A DNA stretch of 64,000 nt, taken from NCBI RefSeq assembly GCF_015062915.1, contig NZ_SUTJ01000007.1, positions 3,448 to 67,447 on the forward strand, in the 5' to 3' direction. Both the position numbers and the translations under genes were made by a program. The notes below the pieces were generated by a model. It made no database searches, had not been told where the DNA came from, and saw only the letters and a list, made by a program, of their open reading frames with translations. This document shows, in pieces, positions 54,275 to 63,922 of the stretch (its first letter is position 1; every line of letters starts with the position of its first letter). The DNA is from Methanobrevibacter thaueri. Lineage in GTDB: Archaea; Methanobacteriota; Methanobacteria; Methanobacteriales; Methanobacteriaceae.

Positions 54275-55381
54275 TTGTCAGATATTAAAGTACCTATTGC
54301 AAAACCAATAATTGGAGACGAAGAAATAGAAAATGTGGTTGAAGTTTTAAAATCAGGAATGATTGCCCAAGGCCCAAAAGTTGCAGAATTTGAGGAAAAA
54401 TTCGCTGAATGGGTTGGAGCTGAATACGGTATTGCAGTAAACTCCGGAACTGCAGCACTGCACACTGCACTTCTTGCATGTGAAATCGGCGAAGGGGATG
54501 AAGTGATTACAACACCATTCACATTCATAGCAAGCGGAAACTCAATTGTATACACTGGTGCAAAACCGGTATTTGCAGACATTGACTTAAAAACATACAC
54601 TTTAGATCCTAATTCAATTGAATCATTAATCACTGAAAACACTAAAGCTATTTTGCCTGTACAGTTATATGGTCAGTCAGCAAACATGGATAAAATCAAT
54701 GAAATTGCTGAAAAATATGGATTGATTGTCATTGAGGACGCAGCTCAGGCACATGGTGCAACCTGCAACGGTAAAAAAGTGGGAAGCATGGGAGACATGG
54801 CTTGTTTCAGTTTTTACCCAACCAAGAACATGACCACTTCAGAAGGTGGAATAATCACCACTGATGATGAGGAATTGGCTGAAAATGCAAGAATATTCAG
54901 GGCACATGGGGCCAGCGTAAGATATCACCACGACGCAATAGGTTACAACTTTAGAATGACCGATATCTCCGCAGCAATAGGACTTGCACAATTAAACAAG
55001 ATTGATGAGTTCAACGACAAAAGAATTGCCAATGCAGCATATTTAAACGAAGGATTAAAAGATGTTGATGGAGTGATAACTCCTTACTGTGCATATGACT
55101 CCAAGCATGTATATCACCAATACACAATCAGGGTTGAAAAAGGAGACCGTGACGATTGGGTTGACATCATCAACGATTGCGGTGTTGGAACAGGAATCCA
55201 TTATCCTATTCCATTATACAACCAGCCAATCTACAGAATCCTAGGATTTGATGGGGACTGTCCAAATGCTGAACTTGCAGCGGACAATGTTATTTCCCTA
55301 CCAGTTCATCCATCATTAACAAAAGAAGATTTAGATTTAGTAATTGAAGCGGTAAAAACCGCCTCAAATGAGTTAGATTAA
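54275..55381 (+). CDS. DegT/DnrJ/EryC1/StrS-family PLP aminotransferase
   Basis: PLP-dependent sugar aminotransferase of 368 residues, probably making an amino sugar for surface polysaccharide or N-glycan. [23 protein letters not shown] and the internal aldimine lysine in [12 protein letters not shown] (about residue 184) are family hallmarks, with the DAAQAHG aspartate that holds the PLP ring. TTG 54275 is the likely start because GGTGAT at 54265-54270 is correctly spaced; an in-frame TTG at 54263 lies before that site. No other sugar genes are adjacent, so the substrate is unknown. Confidence 0.88.
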   Translation: MSDIKVPIAKPIIGDEEIENVVEVLKSGMIAQGPKVAEFEEKFAEWVGAEYGIAVNSGTAALHTALLACEIGEGDEVITTPFTFIASGNSIVYTGAKPVFADIDLKTYTLDPNSIESLITENTKAILPVQLYGQSANMDKINEIAEKYGLIVIEDAAQAHGATCNGKKVGSMGDMACFSFYPTKNMTTSEGGIITTDDEELAENARIFRAHGASVRYHHDAIGYNFRMTDISAAIGLAQLNKIDEFNDKRIANAAYLNEGLKDVDGVITPYCAYDSKHVYHQYTIRVEKGDRDDWVDIINDCGVGTGIHYPIPLYNQPIYRILGFDGDCPNAELAADNVISLPVHPSLTKEDLDLVIEAVKTASNELD

Positions 55382-55399
55382 ATTCTAACTTTCTCTTTT

Positions 55400-55705
55400 T
55401 CATTTTAACATTTCATTTACAGTATCGACTTTGGCGTCCAAAGTCCTGTTTTCAAGATCCCTTCTGTCATCAACCTTTATGACAGTGTACACCCTACCGA
55501 CACCAACTTCAAAAACTGCCTCTTGGGCTTTGGCTATTGCAGAGTATAGCTCTTCCAGATTATCCGCTTCTATCTGTGTTCCCATTCCAGTCAGCTGATA
55601 GCTTAAACCTGAATCCTTGATTGATTGAACCGCTGCGGTTACGTAGTCTTTACATTCTGTAGTTTCGGTTCCAACAGGTAATATTGCAAAATCACAAGTT
55701 ATCAT
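55400..55705 (-). CDS. MTH1187-family thiamine-binding protein
   Basis: Small protein of 101 residues of the DUF77/MTH1187 family, an alpha-beta fold that assembles as a tetramer and binds thiamine or related compounds. The pattern begins ITCDFAILPVGTETTECKDYV and ends GRVYTVIKVDDRRD. It is convergent with the aminotransferase (18-bp gap) and divergent from the NcsA-like gene. Cellular role unclear. Confidence 0.88.
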   Translation of the reverse strand: MITCDFAILPVGTETTECKDYVTAAVQSIKDSGLSYQLTGMGTQIEADNLEELYSAIAKAQEAVFEVGVGRVYTVIKVDDRRDLENRTLDAKVDTVNEMLK

Positions 55706-55756
55706 TTTTTCACCTGGTAAAATTATTTATTTATCTTTCTATAAATCAATTTAGTA

Positions 55757-56623
55757 ATGGTAAAATTAAACAAGGAAGAATTCAACAACAAGATTTTTAC
55801 AAGAATTAACAATCTGATTTCTGATTATGAGTTAATTAAGGAAAATGAGCTAATTGCAGTTGCATTGTCCGGAGGCAAGGACAGTGTGCTCACATTGCAT
55901 GCCCTTAAAAACTATCAGCAATATCTGGATTTTGATTTGGTGGCCATCAGTGTCGATGAGGGAATTGAAGGATACAGGCAACACGGAATCGATTCAGCAG
56001 TGAATAATGCAAAGGAATTGGGCATTGAACTGGTTCAGAAATCATTTAAGGATGAGGAAGGATTTGCGCTTGACGATATTTACGCTGATTTCAAGAGTGC
56101 ATGCATTCCATGCGGTGTTTTTAGAAGAAACATACTGAACAAAACCGCTTATGATCTAGGTGCGGTTAAAATAGCCACAGGCCATAACCTGGATGATGAG
56201 ATTCAATCATTCCTGATGAGCTTTGCCCGTGGAGATACCATCAAGTTCTCAAAGTTCGGCCCGGAGCTTGACGTTATACATCCAAAACTCGTTCCAAGAA
56301 TCAAACCGTTATGGAACACTCCGGAAAAGGAAGTTGGAATGTGGGCTGTGCTAAATGATATTGACATTCACCTTGATGAATGCCCATACTCCCATCTGTC
56401 ATTGAGAGCTAAAATAAAAGAGTTTTTAAATGTCAGTGAGGATAAGTATCCTGGAGTTAAAAATAATGTGATGGAGTCCTTCCAGAAAATATTGAATTTT
56501 GAAAATGAAATGACCACAAGCTTAAATGAATGTGAAGTCTGTGGTGAGCCGACTTCATCAAATATTTGTAAAGCTTGTGAATTAAAAGAATTAATTTCTC
56601 ATAATTGCGAAGGCCATATATAA
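55757..56623 (+). CDS. ncsA: NcsA/TtuA-like tRNA 2-thiolation ATPase
   Basis: PP-loop protein of 288 residues that thiolates tRNA uridine, of the TtuA/Ncs6/CTU1 group. The ATP pyrophosphatase loop is ALSGGKDSVLTLHAL (about residue 39), the iron-sulfur site CIPCGVFRR with a third cysteine in DECPYSHLSLRAK, and a C-terminal zinc finger CEVCGEPTSSNICKACEL is present. The usual N-terminal zinc ribbon of TtuA-type enzymes is missing, and the bases upstream do not encode it in another frame. No Shine-Dalgarno sequence is seen. The 3' end overlaps the CaCA antiporter by 33 bp. Confidence 0.82.
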   Translation: MVKLNKEEFNNKIFTRINNLISDYELIKENELIAVALSGGKDSVLTLHALKNYQQYLDFDLVAISVDEGIEGYRQHGIDSAVNNAKELGIELVQKSFKDEEGFALDDIYADFKSACIPCGVFRRNILNKTAYDLGAVKIATGHNLDDEIQSFLMSFARGDTIKFSKFGPELDVIHPKLVPRIKPLWNTPEKEVGMWAVLNDIDIHLDECPYSHLSLRAKIKEFLNVSEDKYPGVKNNVMESFQKILNFENEMTTSLNECEVCGEPTSSNICKACELKELISHNCEGHI

Positions 56624-57535
56624 TATGAACAAAGCAATTAAAATTATTCCTTCTTTTTTATCATATTTGTCTTGTGTTTTACCGAATATGAAGCATAAAA
56701 TGGTAACTGCAATCATGAATATGACATCTATTATCATACTTGGGTTAAGAGGTATTGAACTTATTGCGCTACTTGCTCCCAGTACAAACAAAATATTGAA
56801 GATGTTTGAACCAATTACGTTACCTATAACCAGCTGATTTTCCCCTTTCCTTAAAGCAGTAATTGAGGTTACAAGTTCAGGTAAAGAGGTACCGATTGCA
56901 ACAATGGTTAAACCTACCAATGTTTCACTCATTCCAAGTGCCATTGCTATAGCTGAAGCGCTATCTACAACAAAGTCTCCACCAATAATGATTCCTGCAA
57001 GTCCGACAACGATGAAGATTATACTTTTTGGAAGGCTTAGTTTAGGTTTTTCAACTTCATTAGCGTCCTTTGACTTCCTTGCGCTACGGATAAGGTAATA
57101 TACATAAGCAAGGAGGATAATGAGTAATATTATTCCTTCAATATTGTTGATGTCCCATCCGATGAATATGAATATTGCCCATAAAGCAGTTATTCCAACA
57201 AGGAAAGGCAAGTCCTTTTCTAAAACACTTTTTTCCATTAACAGGTTACTGAGTAATGCTGCAATACCAATGACCATCAGCATATTGAAAAGGTTACTTC
57301 CAATAACATTACTTACAGCCATTGCGTTATTTCCAACCAATGATGAAGTAATTGAAACAGCCGCTTCGGGTGCGCTTGTTCCAAATGCAACAATGGTTAA
57401 ACCAACAATTATTGTAGGTATTTTTAGAAGTGATGCAATGCTGCTTGCACCATCGACAAAAAAGTCAGATCCTTTAATTAAAAATACAAAACCTACAAGC
57501 AATAAAACAACTTGTATAATAATTCCGAAATCCAT
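56591..57535 (-). CDS. CaCA-family calcium/sodium antiporter
   Basis: Membrane exchanger of 314 residues with about ten hydrophobic segments in two halves. Each half carries the ion-binding alpha-repeat motif: AFGTSAPEAAVSI (about residue 52) and AIGTSLPELVTSI (about residue 215). It is similar to YrbG-type antiporters. The ATG at 57535 overlaps the stop of the upstream CNNM gene as TGATG, with GAGGAAGAG before it, so the two are translationally coupled. Its end overlaps the NcsA-like gene on the other strand. Confidence 0.93.
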   Translation of the reverse strand: MDFGIIIQVVLLLVGFVFLIKGSDFFVDGASSIASLLKIPTIIVGLTIVAFGTSAPEAAVSITSSLVGNNAMAVSNVIGSNLFNMLMVIGIAALLSNLLMEKSVLEKDLPFLVGITALWAIFIFIGWDINNIEGIILLIILLAYVYYLIRSARKSKDANEVEKPKLSLPKSIIFIVVGLAGIIIGGDFVVDSASAIAMALGMSETLVGLTIVAIGTSLPELVTSITALRKGENQLVIGNVIGSNIFNILFVLGASSAISSIPLNPSMIIDVIFMIAVTILCFIFGKTQDKYDKKEGIILIALFILYMAFAIMRN

Positions 57536-58857
57536 CACTCTTCCTCTTTAATTTCTTCTTGAGGTCCCAAATCAATCACAAGGACTTTATCGATTTGGTG
57601 TCCGTCAATATCTACGATTTCAAAAATGAATCTGCCACAATCGTATCTGTCCTCTTCATCAGGTATTGTACCGCTTAAACTGAGGATGAATCCTGCAAGA
57701 GTGGTGTATCCGTCTTCCTCCTCGTCAGGCAGATTTTCCTTAAGTTCAAACAGTTCCTTGAATTTTTCAATTGGGTATCTTCCATCAATCAACCATGATC
57801 CGTCAAGCCTTTGGGTTGCTTTCGGTTCATCGTCCTCGTCAATGCCTGGAATGTCTCCAACAATTCCTTCAAGCAAGTCGTTTAATGTAATTAAACCTTC
57901 AACACTTCCGAATTCATCAACTACCAGTGACATGTGAACATATTCCTGGTTTTCCTTGAATTCCTTTAATAATTCAAGTGTTTCCAAATGTTCAGAAACC
58001 ACTAAAGGCTCTTTTACAATCTTGTGAACATCAAATTCATCTTCAGTAAACATTGCTGAGAGAATATCTTTTGCCTGAACAACTCCAATGAAATCATCCA
58101 ATTCTCCACTGGAGATCGGGAAAATGGACCTTTTACTTTCAATGATTTTAATCTTGTTGACTTCACGGTCATCCTCAAGGTCAATCCATATGATTTCATT
58201 ACGAGGAGTCATTATGCTTTCAACCTTTTGGTCATCTAGCTTGAAAACACGTTTGATAATATCCTCTTCCTCTTGCTCGATTGTACCGTCTTCCCTTCCT
58301 TCCTTAATCATCAATTCGATTTCCTCTTCTGTGACGATATCATCGTTTCTGTTTTCAATTCTCATTAACCATAAAAGGAAACTGCTTGATTTTGCAAGTA
58401 TGAAACTAACGGGCAATGAAATTTTAGAAAGAATGACCATGCTTTTCGCCACTTTGAGTGAAATTCGTTCAGGGTCATTTAATGCGATAACCTTAGGGAC
58501 TATCTCTCCAACAACCAATGTTAAATAAGTAGTTACAATAACAACAACAGCCACACTTACAGGTTCTGCGTATGGGATGAATGATATGTATTTGGCGAGA
58601 GGTTCAGCTAATGTTACTCCACCAAATGCCCCGCTTAAAACACCAATAAGTGAAATTCCTATTTGAACGGTTGATAAAAATTCATTAGGGTCTTCCAACA
58701 AATCCATAACGATTTGGGCTCGTTTGTCCCCTTCTTCTAAGTATTTTTGCATTTTTGCTTTTCTAATAGATACAACGGCAAGTTCAGCCATTGATAAATA
58801 TCCTGTAATAATTATCAGAATTATAATTATAATTATCTTCAGTGTCGTTCCAATCAT
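57535..58857 (-). CDS. CNNM/CorC (hemolysin family) divalent-cation protein
   Basis: Protein of 440 residues: an N-terminal DUF21/CNNM membrane domain with four hydrophobic segments (to about residue 155), then two CBS domains (about 205-325) that bind adenine nucleotides, and a C-terminal CorC/HlyC domain (about 350-430). Relatives export magnesium or other divalent cations with sodium. It is coupled by a TGATG overlap to a CaCA antiporter, a coherent cation-export pair. ATG 58857 is used; a TTG three codons earlier is possible, and neither has a strong ribosome site. Confidence 0.88.
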   Translation of the reverse strand: MIGTTLKIIIIIILIIITGYLSMAELAVVSIRKAKMQKYLEEGDKRAQIVMDLLEDPNEFLSTVQIGISLIGVLSGAFGGVTLAEPLAKYISFIPYAEPVSVAVVVIVTTYLTLVVGEIVPKVIALNDPERISLKVAKSMVILSKISLPVSFILAKSSSFLLWLMRIENRNDDIVTEEEIELMIKEGREDGTIEQEEEDIIKRVFKLDDQKVESIMTPRNEIIWIDLEDDREVNKIKIIESKRSIFPISSGELDDFIGVVQAKDILSAMFTEDEFDVHKIVKEPLVVSEHLETLELLKEFKENQEYVHMSLVVDEFGSVEGLITLNDLLEGIVGDIPGIDEDDEPKATQRLDGSWLIDGRYPIEKFKELFELKENLPDEEEDGYTTLAGFILSLSGTIPDEEDRYDCGRFIFEIVDIDGHQIDKVLVIDLGPQEEIKEEE

Positions 58858-58880
58858 TTCTAACAAACCATTAAAACTAA

Positions 58881-59093
58881 TTACAAGTCACTGGCCTTCA
58901 TAAAACCAGTGTTTTTATATATTTTATCCTGCATCTTTTGGACTGCAAGGGACGCTTCCTCTCTTGTCTCCACTTTCTCGAAAATTCTTCTAGATTTGAC
59001 TTTTAAGGTTTTTCCACATACGCATTTGCGAGTGGCCACGCCTTCCTTTGCATATAATGCTCTTCCACAGTCACAACGAAATATGAGATACAT
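58881..59093 (-). CDS. DUF1922 zinc-ribbon protein
   Basis: Protein of 70 residues with two C-x-C pairs, CDCG (residues 7-10) and CVCG, that form a small zinc ribbon; recognised as the methanogen DUF1922 family. It ends 23 bp before the CNNM gene on the same strand. It may be a tiny nucleic-acid-binding or accessory protein; function unknown. Confidence 0.85.
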   Translation of the reverse strand: MYLIFRCDCGRALYAKEGVATRKCVCGKTLKVKSRRIFEKVETREEASLAVQKMQDKIYKNTGFMKASDL

Positions 59094-59156
59094 GATTTTT
59101 TTCCATTTAAAATTAATTGTAATAATAATATTATTAATATATTATTTAAAATTATT

Positions 59157-60326
59157 CTATCCGCCAAAGATTTTCATGAACAGTGGTATGAAAACTTTTG
59201 AAGGCAAAATCACCAATGTGGCTATGCTGACCCCTAAATTGGTTCCGATAACCACAAGAAGTATTCTAAAGATATTGTTGTCCCATAAGTCACGGAAACT
59301 TTCGATTTTGCTCAAGTTCTTAATGTCGCTTTGTCTGACTTTTCTGAATTTCGCTTCAGTCAAACCTGAAAACCATCCTGCTGCAAGCAATGGGTGAATG
59401 ATGGTCAATGGAGCAACCAATCCTCCGACAATTGCGGAGATCAGTTTTGATCCGGACAATATTGAACCGATGAATCCCATAATCATACTGATTATAATGA
59501 ACTCATATATGTTCCATGTTATGTTTATCCCGCTAAAATAAGCCAGAAAAAATATCACAACAAACAGTATTGGAATCATGGCCAGGAGTATTTTTGCCCA
59601 TGGGATTCCACGTTTTTCATTAGTAACTTCCAAATCTCTTAAATCTGGCATTGTTTCAGGGTTATCCAAATATCTTTCAATTCCAGGTTTATGCCCTGCC
59701 CCTACAACTGCTATGACATGGTCTTGAGGCAATTGCATGATTCTTCCTGCGAGATATGCATCCCTTTCATGTACTAGAACCTCATGAACGCTTGGAGCTT
59801 CATCCTTGAACATTTCCATAAGTTCATCAAGGTTGTCAGGATTTTTCAAGTCTTCCACATCGATTTCGTCATCATCTCCGATTCCAAAGACTGATGCAAG
59901 TAATCCAAATGTAAATTTGGCTTTTTCAATAAAACCCATCTTATTCAATGCTCTTTGAAGGGTGGTATTTATGTCACGGTCAATCAATGCAATTGGAATT
60001 TCCAAATCTTCGCTCGCTTCGATTGCACCAATCATTTCGGAACCTGGTGCAACATCAAGGTCGGCCCCAATCTTTGATTGAAAATACCCTAACAGTGTGC
60101 TTGTGAAAAACAGACCTACCTTATTTTCTTTAATGATTCTGGTCACGGATATTTCTTCATCTTCTTCAATACCCATCATCTGTTTTTTCAGCTTTATGTA
60201 TCGTCCCCTGTCAAGTTCGATAGCGACTACTTCGGGGTGTTGCTCATAAATTGCGTCCTTAACTTCATTTACGCTTTCTTCGGATACATGAGCGGTACCG
60301 ATTATAGTTAAACATTCTCTTTTCAT
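59157..60326 (-). CDS. TraB/GumN-domain membrane protein
   Basis: Protein of 389 residues. The N-terminal about 230 residues are a TraB domain (TIIGTAHVSEESVNEV, VVAIELDRGRYIKLKK, VVGAGHKPGIERYL), a putative metalloprotease-like fold. The C-terminal 140 residues hold about four membrane segments. Bacterial relatives include a pheromone-shutdown protein; the archaeal role is unknown. The frame starts divergently from no close gene and lies downstream of comB on the same strand (52-bp gap). Confidence 0.85.
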   Translation of the reverse strand: MKRECLTIIGTAHVSEESVNEVKDAIYEQHPEVVAIELDRGRYIKLKKQMMGIEEDEEISVTRIIKENKVGLFFTSTLLGYFQSKIGADLDVAPGSEMIGAIEASEDLEIPIALIDRDINTTLQRALNKMGFIEKAKFTFGLLASVFGIGDDDEIDVEDLKNPDNLDELMEMFKDEAPSVHEVLVHERDAYLAGRIMQLPQDHVIAVVGAGHKPGIERYLDNPETMPDLRDLEVTNEKRGIPWAKILLAMIPILFVVIFFLAYFSGINITWNIYEFIIISMIMGFIGSILSGSKLISAIVGGLVAPLTIIHPLLAAGWFSGLTEAKFRKVRQSDIKNLSKIESFRDLWDNNIFRILLVVIGTNLGVSIATLVILPSKVFIPLFMKIFGG

Positions 60327-60378
60327 TAAAAAAACACTTCTTTATTGTAATTTGATATTATCTAAAATATTATTTAAT

Positions 60379-61065
60379 CTAAATATATAAAGTTAATTCA
60401 TCATTATTATATATTGCCACATTGTCACTAATATTTTTTTGACAACAGTATTTGACATCTTCCTCATATCCAAGTTCAATGAGTCTTTTTGCAGTCCTTG
60501 AATTTAGAAATGCTTCCTTAAGTGCATCATAGTCACGGCTTGCCAAAATTGCTGACTGGGCATATTCGCTCAATTCACAGTCTTTCAGGTTCTGCCTAAT
60601 CCAATACAATATCTCGCCTGATGCAAGGAAATCCTCAATGGCAAATGTTCCATTAACTCCTGCCATGACCACATCAATATGGGTGCTGGCCAGTTCGAGG
60701 CATTTTAAGCTAACTGCCTTGGCGTTCACCATGGATCCGACAAGCACAGTGGAGTCCATTTTCTCAAGTATTCTTGTGCCGTTGCTGCTGGTGAAAATGA
60801 GAGTGTCCTCATCACTTGCATAATTGGATATTCCGATTGGGGTGTTGCCGATGTCAAATCCTTCAATCTGTTTTCCCATGCGCTCTCCTGCAAGGACTCC
60901 TCCAACATTTTTCTTTAATTCAAGAGCTTCTTCAGGAGTGAAACATGGAATCACCTTTTTGAATTTATTCAATGCAGCAGTTATTGTTGAACTTGCCCTT
61001 AAAGCATCAACCATGATTGAAACATCACTGCTTTCAGTTTCCTCAAAACTCAATGTAACTTTCAT
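60379..61065 (-). CDS. comB: 2-phosphosulfolactate phosphatase (ComB)
   Basis: Second enzyme of coenzyme M synthesis from phosphoenolpyruvate: it removes phosphate from 2-phosphosulfolactate. The 228-residue protein shows VDALRASSTITAAL near the N-terminus, GGVLAGERMGKQIEGFDIGNTP and TSSNGTRIL, all conserved in ComB. Magnesium-dependent. Its ATG is only 39 bp from the divergent unknown gene at 61105, with no ribosome site, suggesting a leaderless transcript. comC is elsewhere in the window; comA is not seen. Confidence 0.93.
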   Translation of the reverse strand: MKVTLSFEETESSDVSIMVDALRASSTITAALNKFKKVIPCFTPEEALELKKNVGGVLAGERMGKQIEGFDIGNTPIGISNYASDEDTLIFTSSNGTRILEKMDSTVLVGSMVNAKAVSLKCLELASTHIDVVMAGVNGTFAIEDFLASGEILYWIRQNLKDCELSEYAQSAILASRDYDALKEAFLNSRTAKRLIELGYEEDVKYCCQKNISDNVAIYNNDELTLYI

Positions 61066-61104
61066 GAAGTAATGTATATAAAATAATTATATAATAATAT
61101 TATT
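61066..61104. promoter_or_regulatory. 39-bp divergent promoter, probably leaderless both ways
   Basis: The gap between comB and the gene at 61105 holds only AT-rich sequence including ATGTATATAAAATA (61073-61086) and no Shine-Dalgarno site for either gene. A TATA element near 61076-61085 is about 25 bases from the right-hand ATG and a little less from the comB ATG. Confidence 0.5.
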
Positions 61105-61623
61105 ATGAAAATTATCACAACACCCATGTGTGAAGAGATTGTAAAACTGGCAGGAATTACTGATTATGCATTAAATAAATTCCCTGATGAAGAGGCGGGG
61201 GACTTGGCTATAGTCCTTTCTGAAAGCAAGGTTGAAATGGATTCACTTTCCATTAAAATCAACACTCCCTCACAGATTTTTGAAAGCATCAAGAAAGTTT
61301 CAAGGCTTGCCGGAAATGAACTGTTTGATGTAGATGTCATGAGCTTTTTTGACGATTATGAAATATTGAAGAAATACCTGAATTCCAGTTTTTCAAACAA
61401 TATTAATGTCAAGGTCTATTCCGAATTTCTAAAAGACATTGTTGAGGATGTCGGTTTTAATATAGTGTCTGATGACTATAAATACGTTATTTATCCGGAC
61501 TATCTAAAAGACACTGTCAAAGAAACAGAAAATCTTGTTGAAATCCCTTCACACAATGACATTTCCAAAAACCCATTCAAAAAGGCCGAATTGAGATACG
61601 GCATTTTAGAAAATTTAATATAA
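61105..61623 (+). CDS. Conserved-looking hypothetical protein
   Basis: Unrecognised cytoplasmic protein of 172 residues, mildly acidic, with a mixed alpha/beta pattern and no membrane helix, signal peptide or cysteine cluster (only one cysteine near the start). It is divergent from comB and 56 bp upstream of mmp7 on the same strand. This setting suggests a methanogenesis- or cofactor-linked role, but nothing in the sequence shows one. The frame is open over its whole length and begins at a well-placed ATG for a leaderless mRNA. Confidence 0.65.
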   Translation: MKIITTPMCEEIVKLAGITDYALNKFPDEEAGDLAIVLSESKVEMDSLSIKINTPSQIFESIKKVSRLAGNELFDVDVMSFFDDYEILKKYLNSSFSNNINVKVYSEFLKDIVEDVGFNIVSDDYKYVIYPDYLKDTVKETENLVEIPSHNDISKNPFKKAELRYGILENLI

Positions 61624-61679
61624 TATAGTAATTAAAGATTATAATATTATACAATTGCATTTTTCGAGAGTTGTTAAGA

Positions 61680-62603
61680 ATGTATGAAACATTAATATTT
61701 ACTGGTGGAGTTCACAAAAGTGAAGAGATAAGAGAACTGATTGAAGATCTGGGAGGATTCATTCTTCAAGACAGCGTTCAGCAAATGGAACTTGTGCTGA
61801 ATATGGCAATTCCTATCGAGGACGTTGACAAGATTGAGGAAAAGTCAAAAGAACTGCTTGCAAAGTTATCCGTTGCCCCTATGGCAGGTTCCGAGATAGC
61901 TATTGTTTCACCAACCCTTGCAAGACACCACCTGCCCCATGCGGCATGCGACATATCCGAATACCTTCGTGAGTTCGGTGCAAAGGACAACATGATTGGT
62001 CTTGCACGTGGAGACGGTAAGGGAACTTCAGGAATCACTGAAGAAGAAAAAGCATTGATTGAGGAACATGACATTGCAGTTTTCGCATTGGGCAGTTTTG
62101 AAAATTGCATAAAAGAAAAATCTTTCTTATATGATGACATTGACATTCCAGTAATTGTCACAGGAGCTCCAGAAATAGATGTTAATGAACTTCCAGGTGC
62201 AGATGCATATGTTGGAGGTCTTGGAAGAATACCAAGAAGGCTCAGAAGAGGTCCGGACATACGCGCACTTGACAAGTTGGTTGAAACCATTGAACAGATT
62301 TTAAATGATAAGAAACGTGAAATGTCTCTCGATGCACCATTGGTACCGGCTATTGTTGTTAAAAATGCAATTGAAAATCAGGTTAAGGAAATAAAGGATG
62401 TTATTTCCCCAACTCCAGTAACTTCACAGCTGGATGGTGTTCGCGTAAAACTCGATTACGACACTTACAAGGACGTCGTCGCCAATGTCGTAATTGACGG
62501 CAAGAAATTATCCGAAATTGCGGACATTAAAAAATCAAAAATGTATGATTACATTCTAGTTAAAATAAATAGTGAGAGTTCTCTTGTTGAGGATTCTAAC
62601 TAA
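61680..62603 (+). CDS. Methanogenesis marker protein 7
   Basis: Protein of 307 residues matching methanogenesis marker 7, found in almost all methanogens and in none or few other organisms; its biochemical role is unsettled. Recognised from [20 protein letters not shown] start, [42 protein letters not shown] and [18 protein letters not shown] 61680 follows a weak GAGAG site; a TTG three codons earlier is possible. It is convergent with mmp10, a marker that modifies methyl-coenzyme M reductase. Confidence 0.9.
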   Translation: MYETLIFTGGVHKSEEIRELIEDLGGFILQDSVQQMELVLNMAIPIEDVDKIEEKSKELLAKLSVAPMAGSEIAIVSPTLARHHLPHAACDISEYLREFGAKDNMIGLARGDGKGTSGITEEEKALIEEHDIAVFALGSFENCIKEKSFLYDDIDIPVIVTGAPEIDVNELPGADAYVGGLGRIPRRLRRGPDIRALDKLVETIEQILNDKKREMSLDAPLVPAIVVKNAIENQVKEIKDVISPTPVTSQLDGVRVKLDYDTYKDVVANVVIDGKKLSEIADIKKSKMYDYILVKINSESSLVEDSN

Positions 62604-62608
62604 CTCTC
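62574..62608 (+). terminator. Terminator at the mmp7/mmp10 junction
   Basis: GAGAGTT (62574-62580) pairs with AACTCTC (62602-62608) across a 21-base loop that includes the mmp7 stop region, followed by a T run at 62609-62616. The run also overlaps the stop of the convergent mmp10 gene. Confidence 0.45.
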
Positions 62609-62614
62609 TTTTTT

Positions 62615-63859
62615 TTAAAGCAATCTCATTCCGAAGAAGTTGATTGCATCCACCAAATCATTGAACTGTTCCAATTCTCTTTCTATGACATTTTCATCAG
62701 TCATGTCAATGCTCAGCTCACCGTCAACGCTCAATGTGTCAGGTCCACGTCCGACAAGCCTGTCCACGCCGTCAGCGCTTAAGATTCTTTCGGCATCAAG
62801 CTGGTGGACAAATGATCTTCCAGGTAAAATCACTGCATCCTTGATTTCACTCAAGTCAAGCTTTTCCAAGTCTTCCTTTGTAATCAAGCAGGCAATTTCC
62901 TTTTCACATGCAACGACATTCACGCTGTCTGCTTCAATCTTTTCGAATATTTTTGAGATGAACGGTTCAGCTATCTTTGAGGTGATTATTGTCGCTTCGC
63001 CGGTAACAGGCTTTATGAACTGCAGGAACACTTCATTCTCATCTTTTGCAATTGCGAACGGGCCTCCGGTTTCAGGGTCGCATAGAGGTGTACCGCTGAC
63101 TCTGAACTTGTATTCTGAATTGATTTGCTTGACAAGTTCTGCAAAGTCCTCTACCGGCTGTGACTCTATTCCCTTGATGATTGGCTCATTTCCTAGAATC
63201 AATCCCTCATTGAATGTGTTTGCAAATCTCATAAGAAGCATTCCCTTTGCACCCCATTCCTCCAGGGTGTTGCATGTCTCTCTCAACACATCTCCGTCAT
63301 TGACGCCGGGAATTATCACTGCAGCGCCTGTCAGGTCAATGCTTTCACAGAATATTTGACAGGATTTCAATGCCTCTTGAGGGTTTGGATCCTTAACCCA
63401 TTCTCTTCTAAGCTTAGGGTCTGAAGAAAAAATAGTGAATGACACTTCATCAACCCCATTGTTGATCAATCTTGTAGCGGTAGCTGAATCGGTTATTCCC
63501 TTTCCGCTGGTGTATCCCAGCACGGATGATATTGAAAACTGGTTCAGGTTTGCGGTTAAGGTTTCCAGATGAGGATAGCAGCTTATATCTCCTCCTCCGC
63601 TAATGTATGCGCTTACTTTGCCCGGCCTCATGTTCATCATAAGGGCGGTCTGTACTTCGTTTATCACTTCAAAGGGACTTTTAAATGCACCTTGTGTTTC
63701 TGAAACTCCCTTGCTGCATCTTTCACAACCAATCTTATTGGGTAAACAGTGTGCACAGCCAAAACTTTTTATTTCTTTCACCTTTCGGAAGTAACAGTAT
63801 TTACAAAAACCGTTACAATCCTTGCCAGGTATTCCTCCAACATCTGCTACAAGTTGCAT
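62615..63859 (-). CDS. mmp10: Methanogenesis marker 10 radical SAM protein (Mmp10)
   Basis: Radical SAM methyltransferase of 414 residues that methylates an arginine in McrA, the alpha subunit of methyl-coenzyme M reductase. The cluster motif is CNGFCKYCYF (C-x3-C-x2-C, about residue 15), followed by a second cysteine-rich group CAHCLPNKIGCERC, both typical of the family, then YISGGGDIS, where SAM binds. The TATA box at 63885-63894 is only about 30 bases from the ATG and no Shine-Dalgarno site is present, so the mRNA is probably leaderless. Confidence 0.94.
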   Translation of the reverse strand: MQLVADVGGIPGKDCNGFCKYCYFRKVKEIKSFGCAHCLPNKIGCERCSKGVSETQGAFKSPFEVINEVQTALMMNMRPGKVSAYISGGGDISCYPHLETLTANLNQFSISSVLGYTSGKGITDSATATRLINNGVDEVSFTIFSSDPKLRREWVKDPNPQEALKSCQIFCESIDLTGAAVIIPGVNDGDVLRETCNTLEEWGAKGMLLMRFANTFNEGLILGNEPIIKGIESQPVEDFAELVKQINSEYKFRVSGTPLCDPETGGPFAIAKDENEVFLQFIKPVTGEATIITSKIAEPFISKIFEKIEADSVNVVACEKEIACLITKEDLEKLDLSEIKDAVILPGRSFVHQLDAERILSADGVDRLVGRGPDTLSVDGELSIDMTDENVIERELEQFNDLVDAINFFGMRLL

Positions 63860-63884
63860 AATTTATTATTTTTATTTTCATTTT

Positions 63885-63894
63885 ATTTATAAAT
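63885..63894 (-). promoter_or_regulatory. TATA box of mmp10
   Basis: On the minus strand ATTTATAAAT lies about 27 bases upstream of the mmp10 ATG, so transcription should start within a few bases of the codon. Confidence 0.45.
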
Positions 63895-63922
63895 AGTCCA
63901 TATTTTGTTTGCCTAAATTGTG

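Noticed and set aside
62640..63359. A 239-residue plus-strand frame inside mmp10
   Set aside because: It is low-complexity Ser/Ile/Leu translation of the antisense strand; mmp10 has unmistakable radical SAM motifs.
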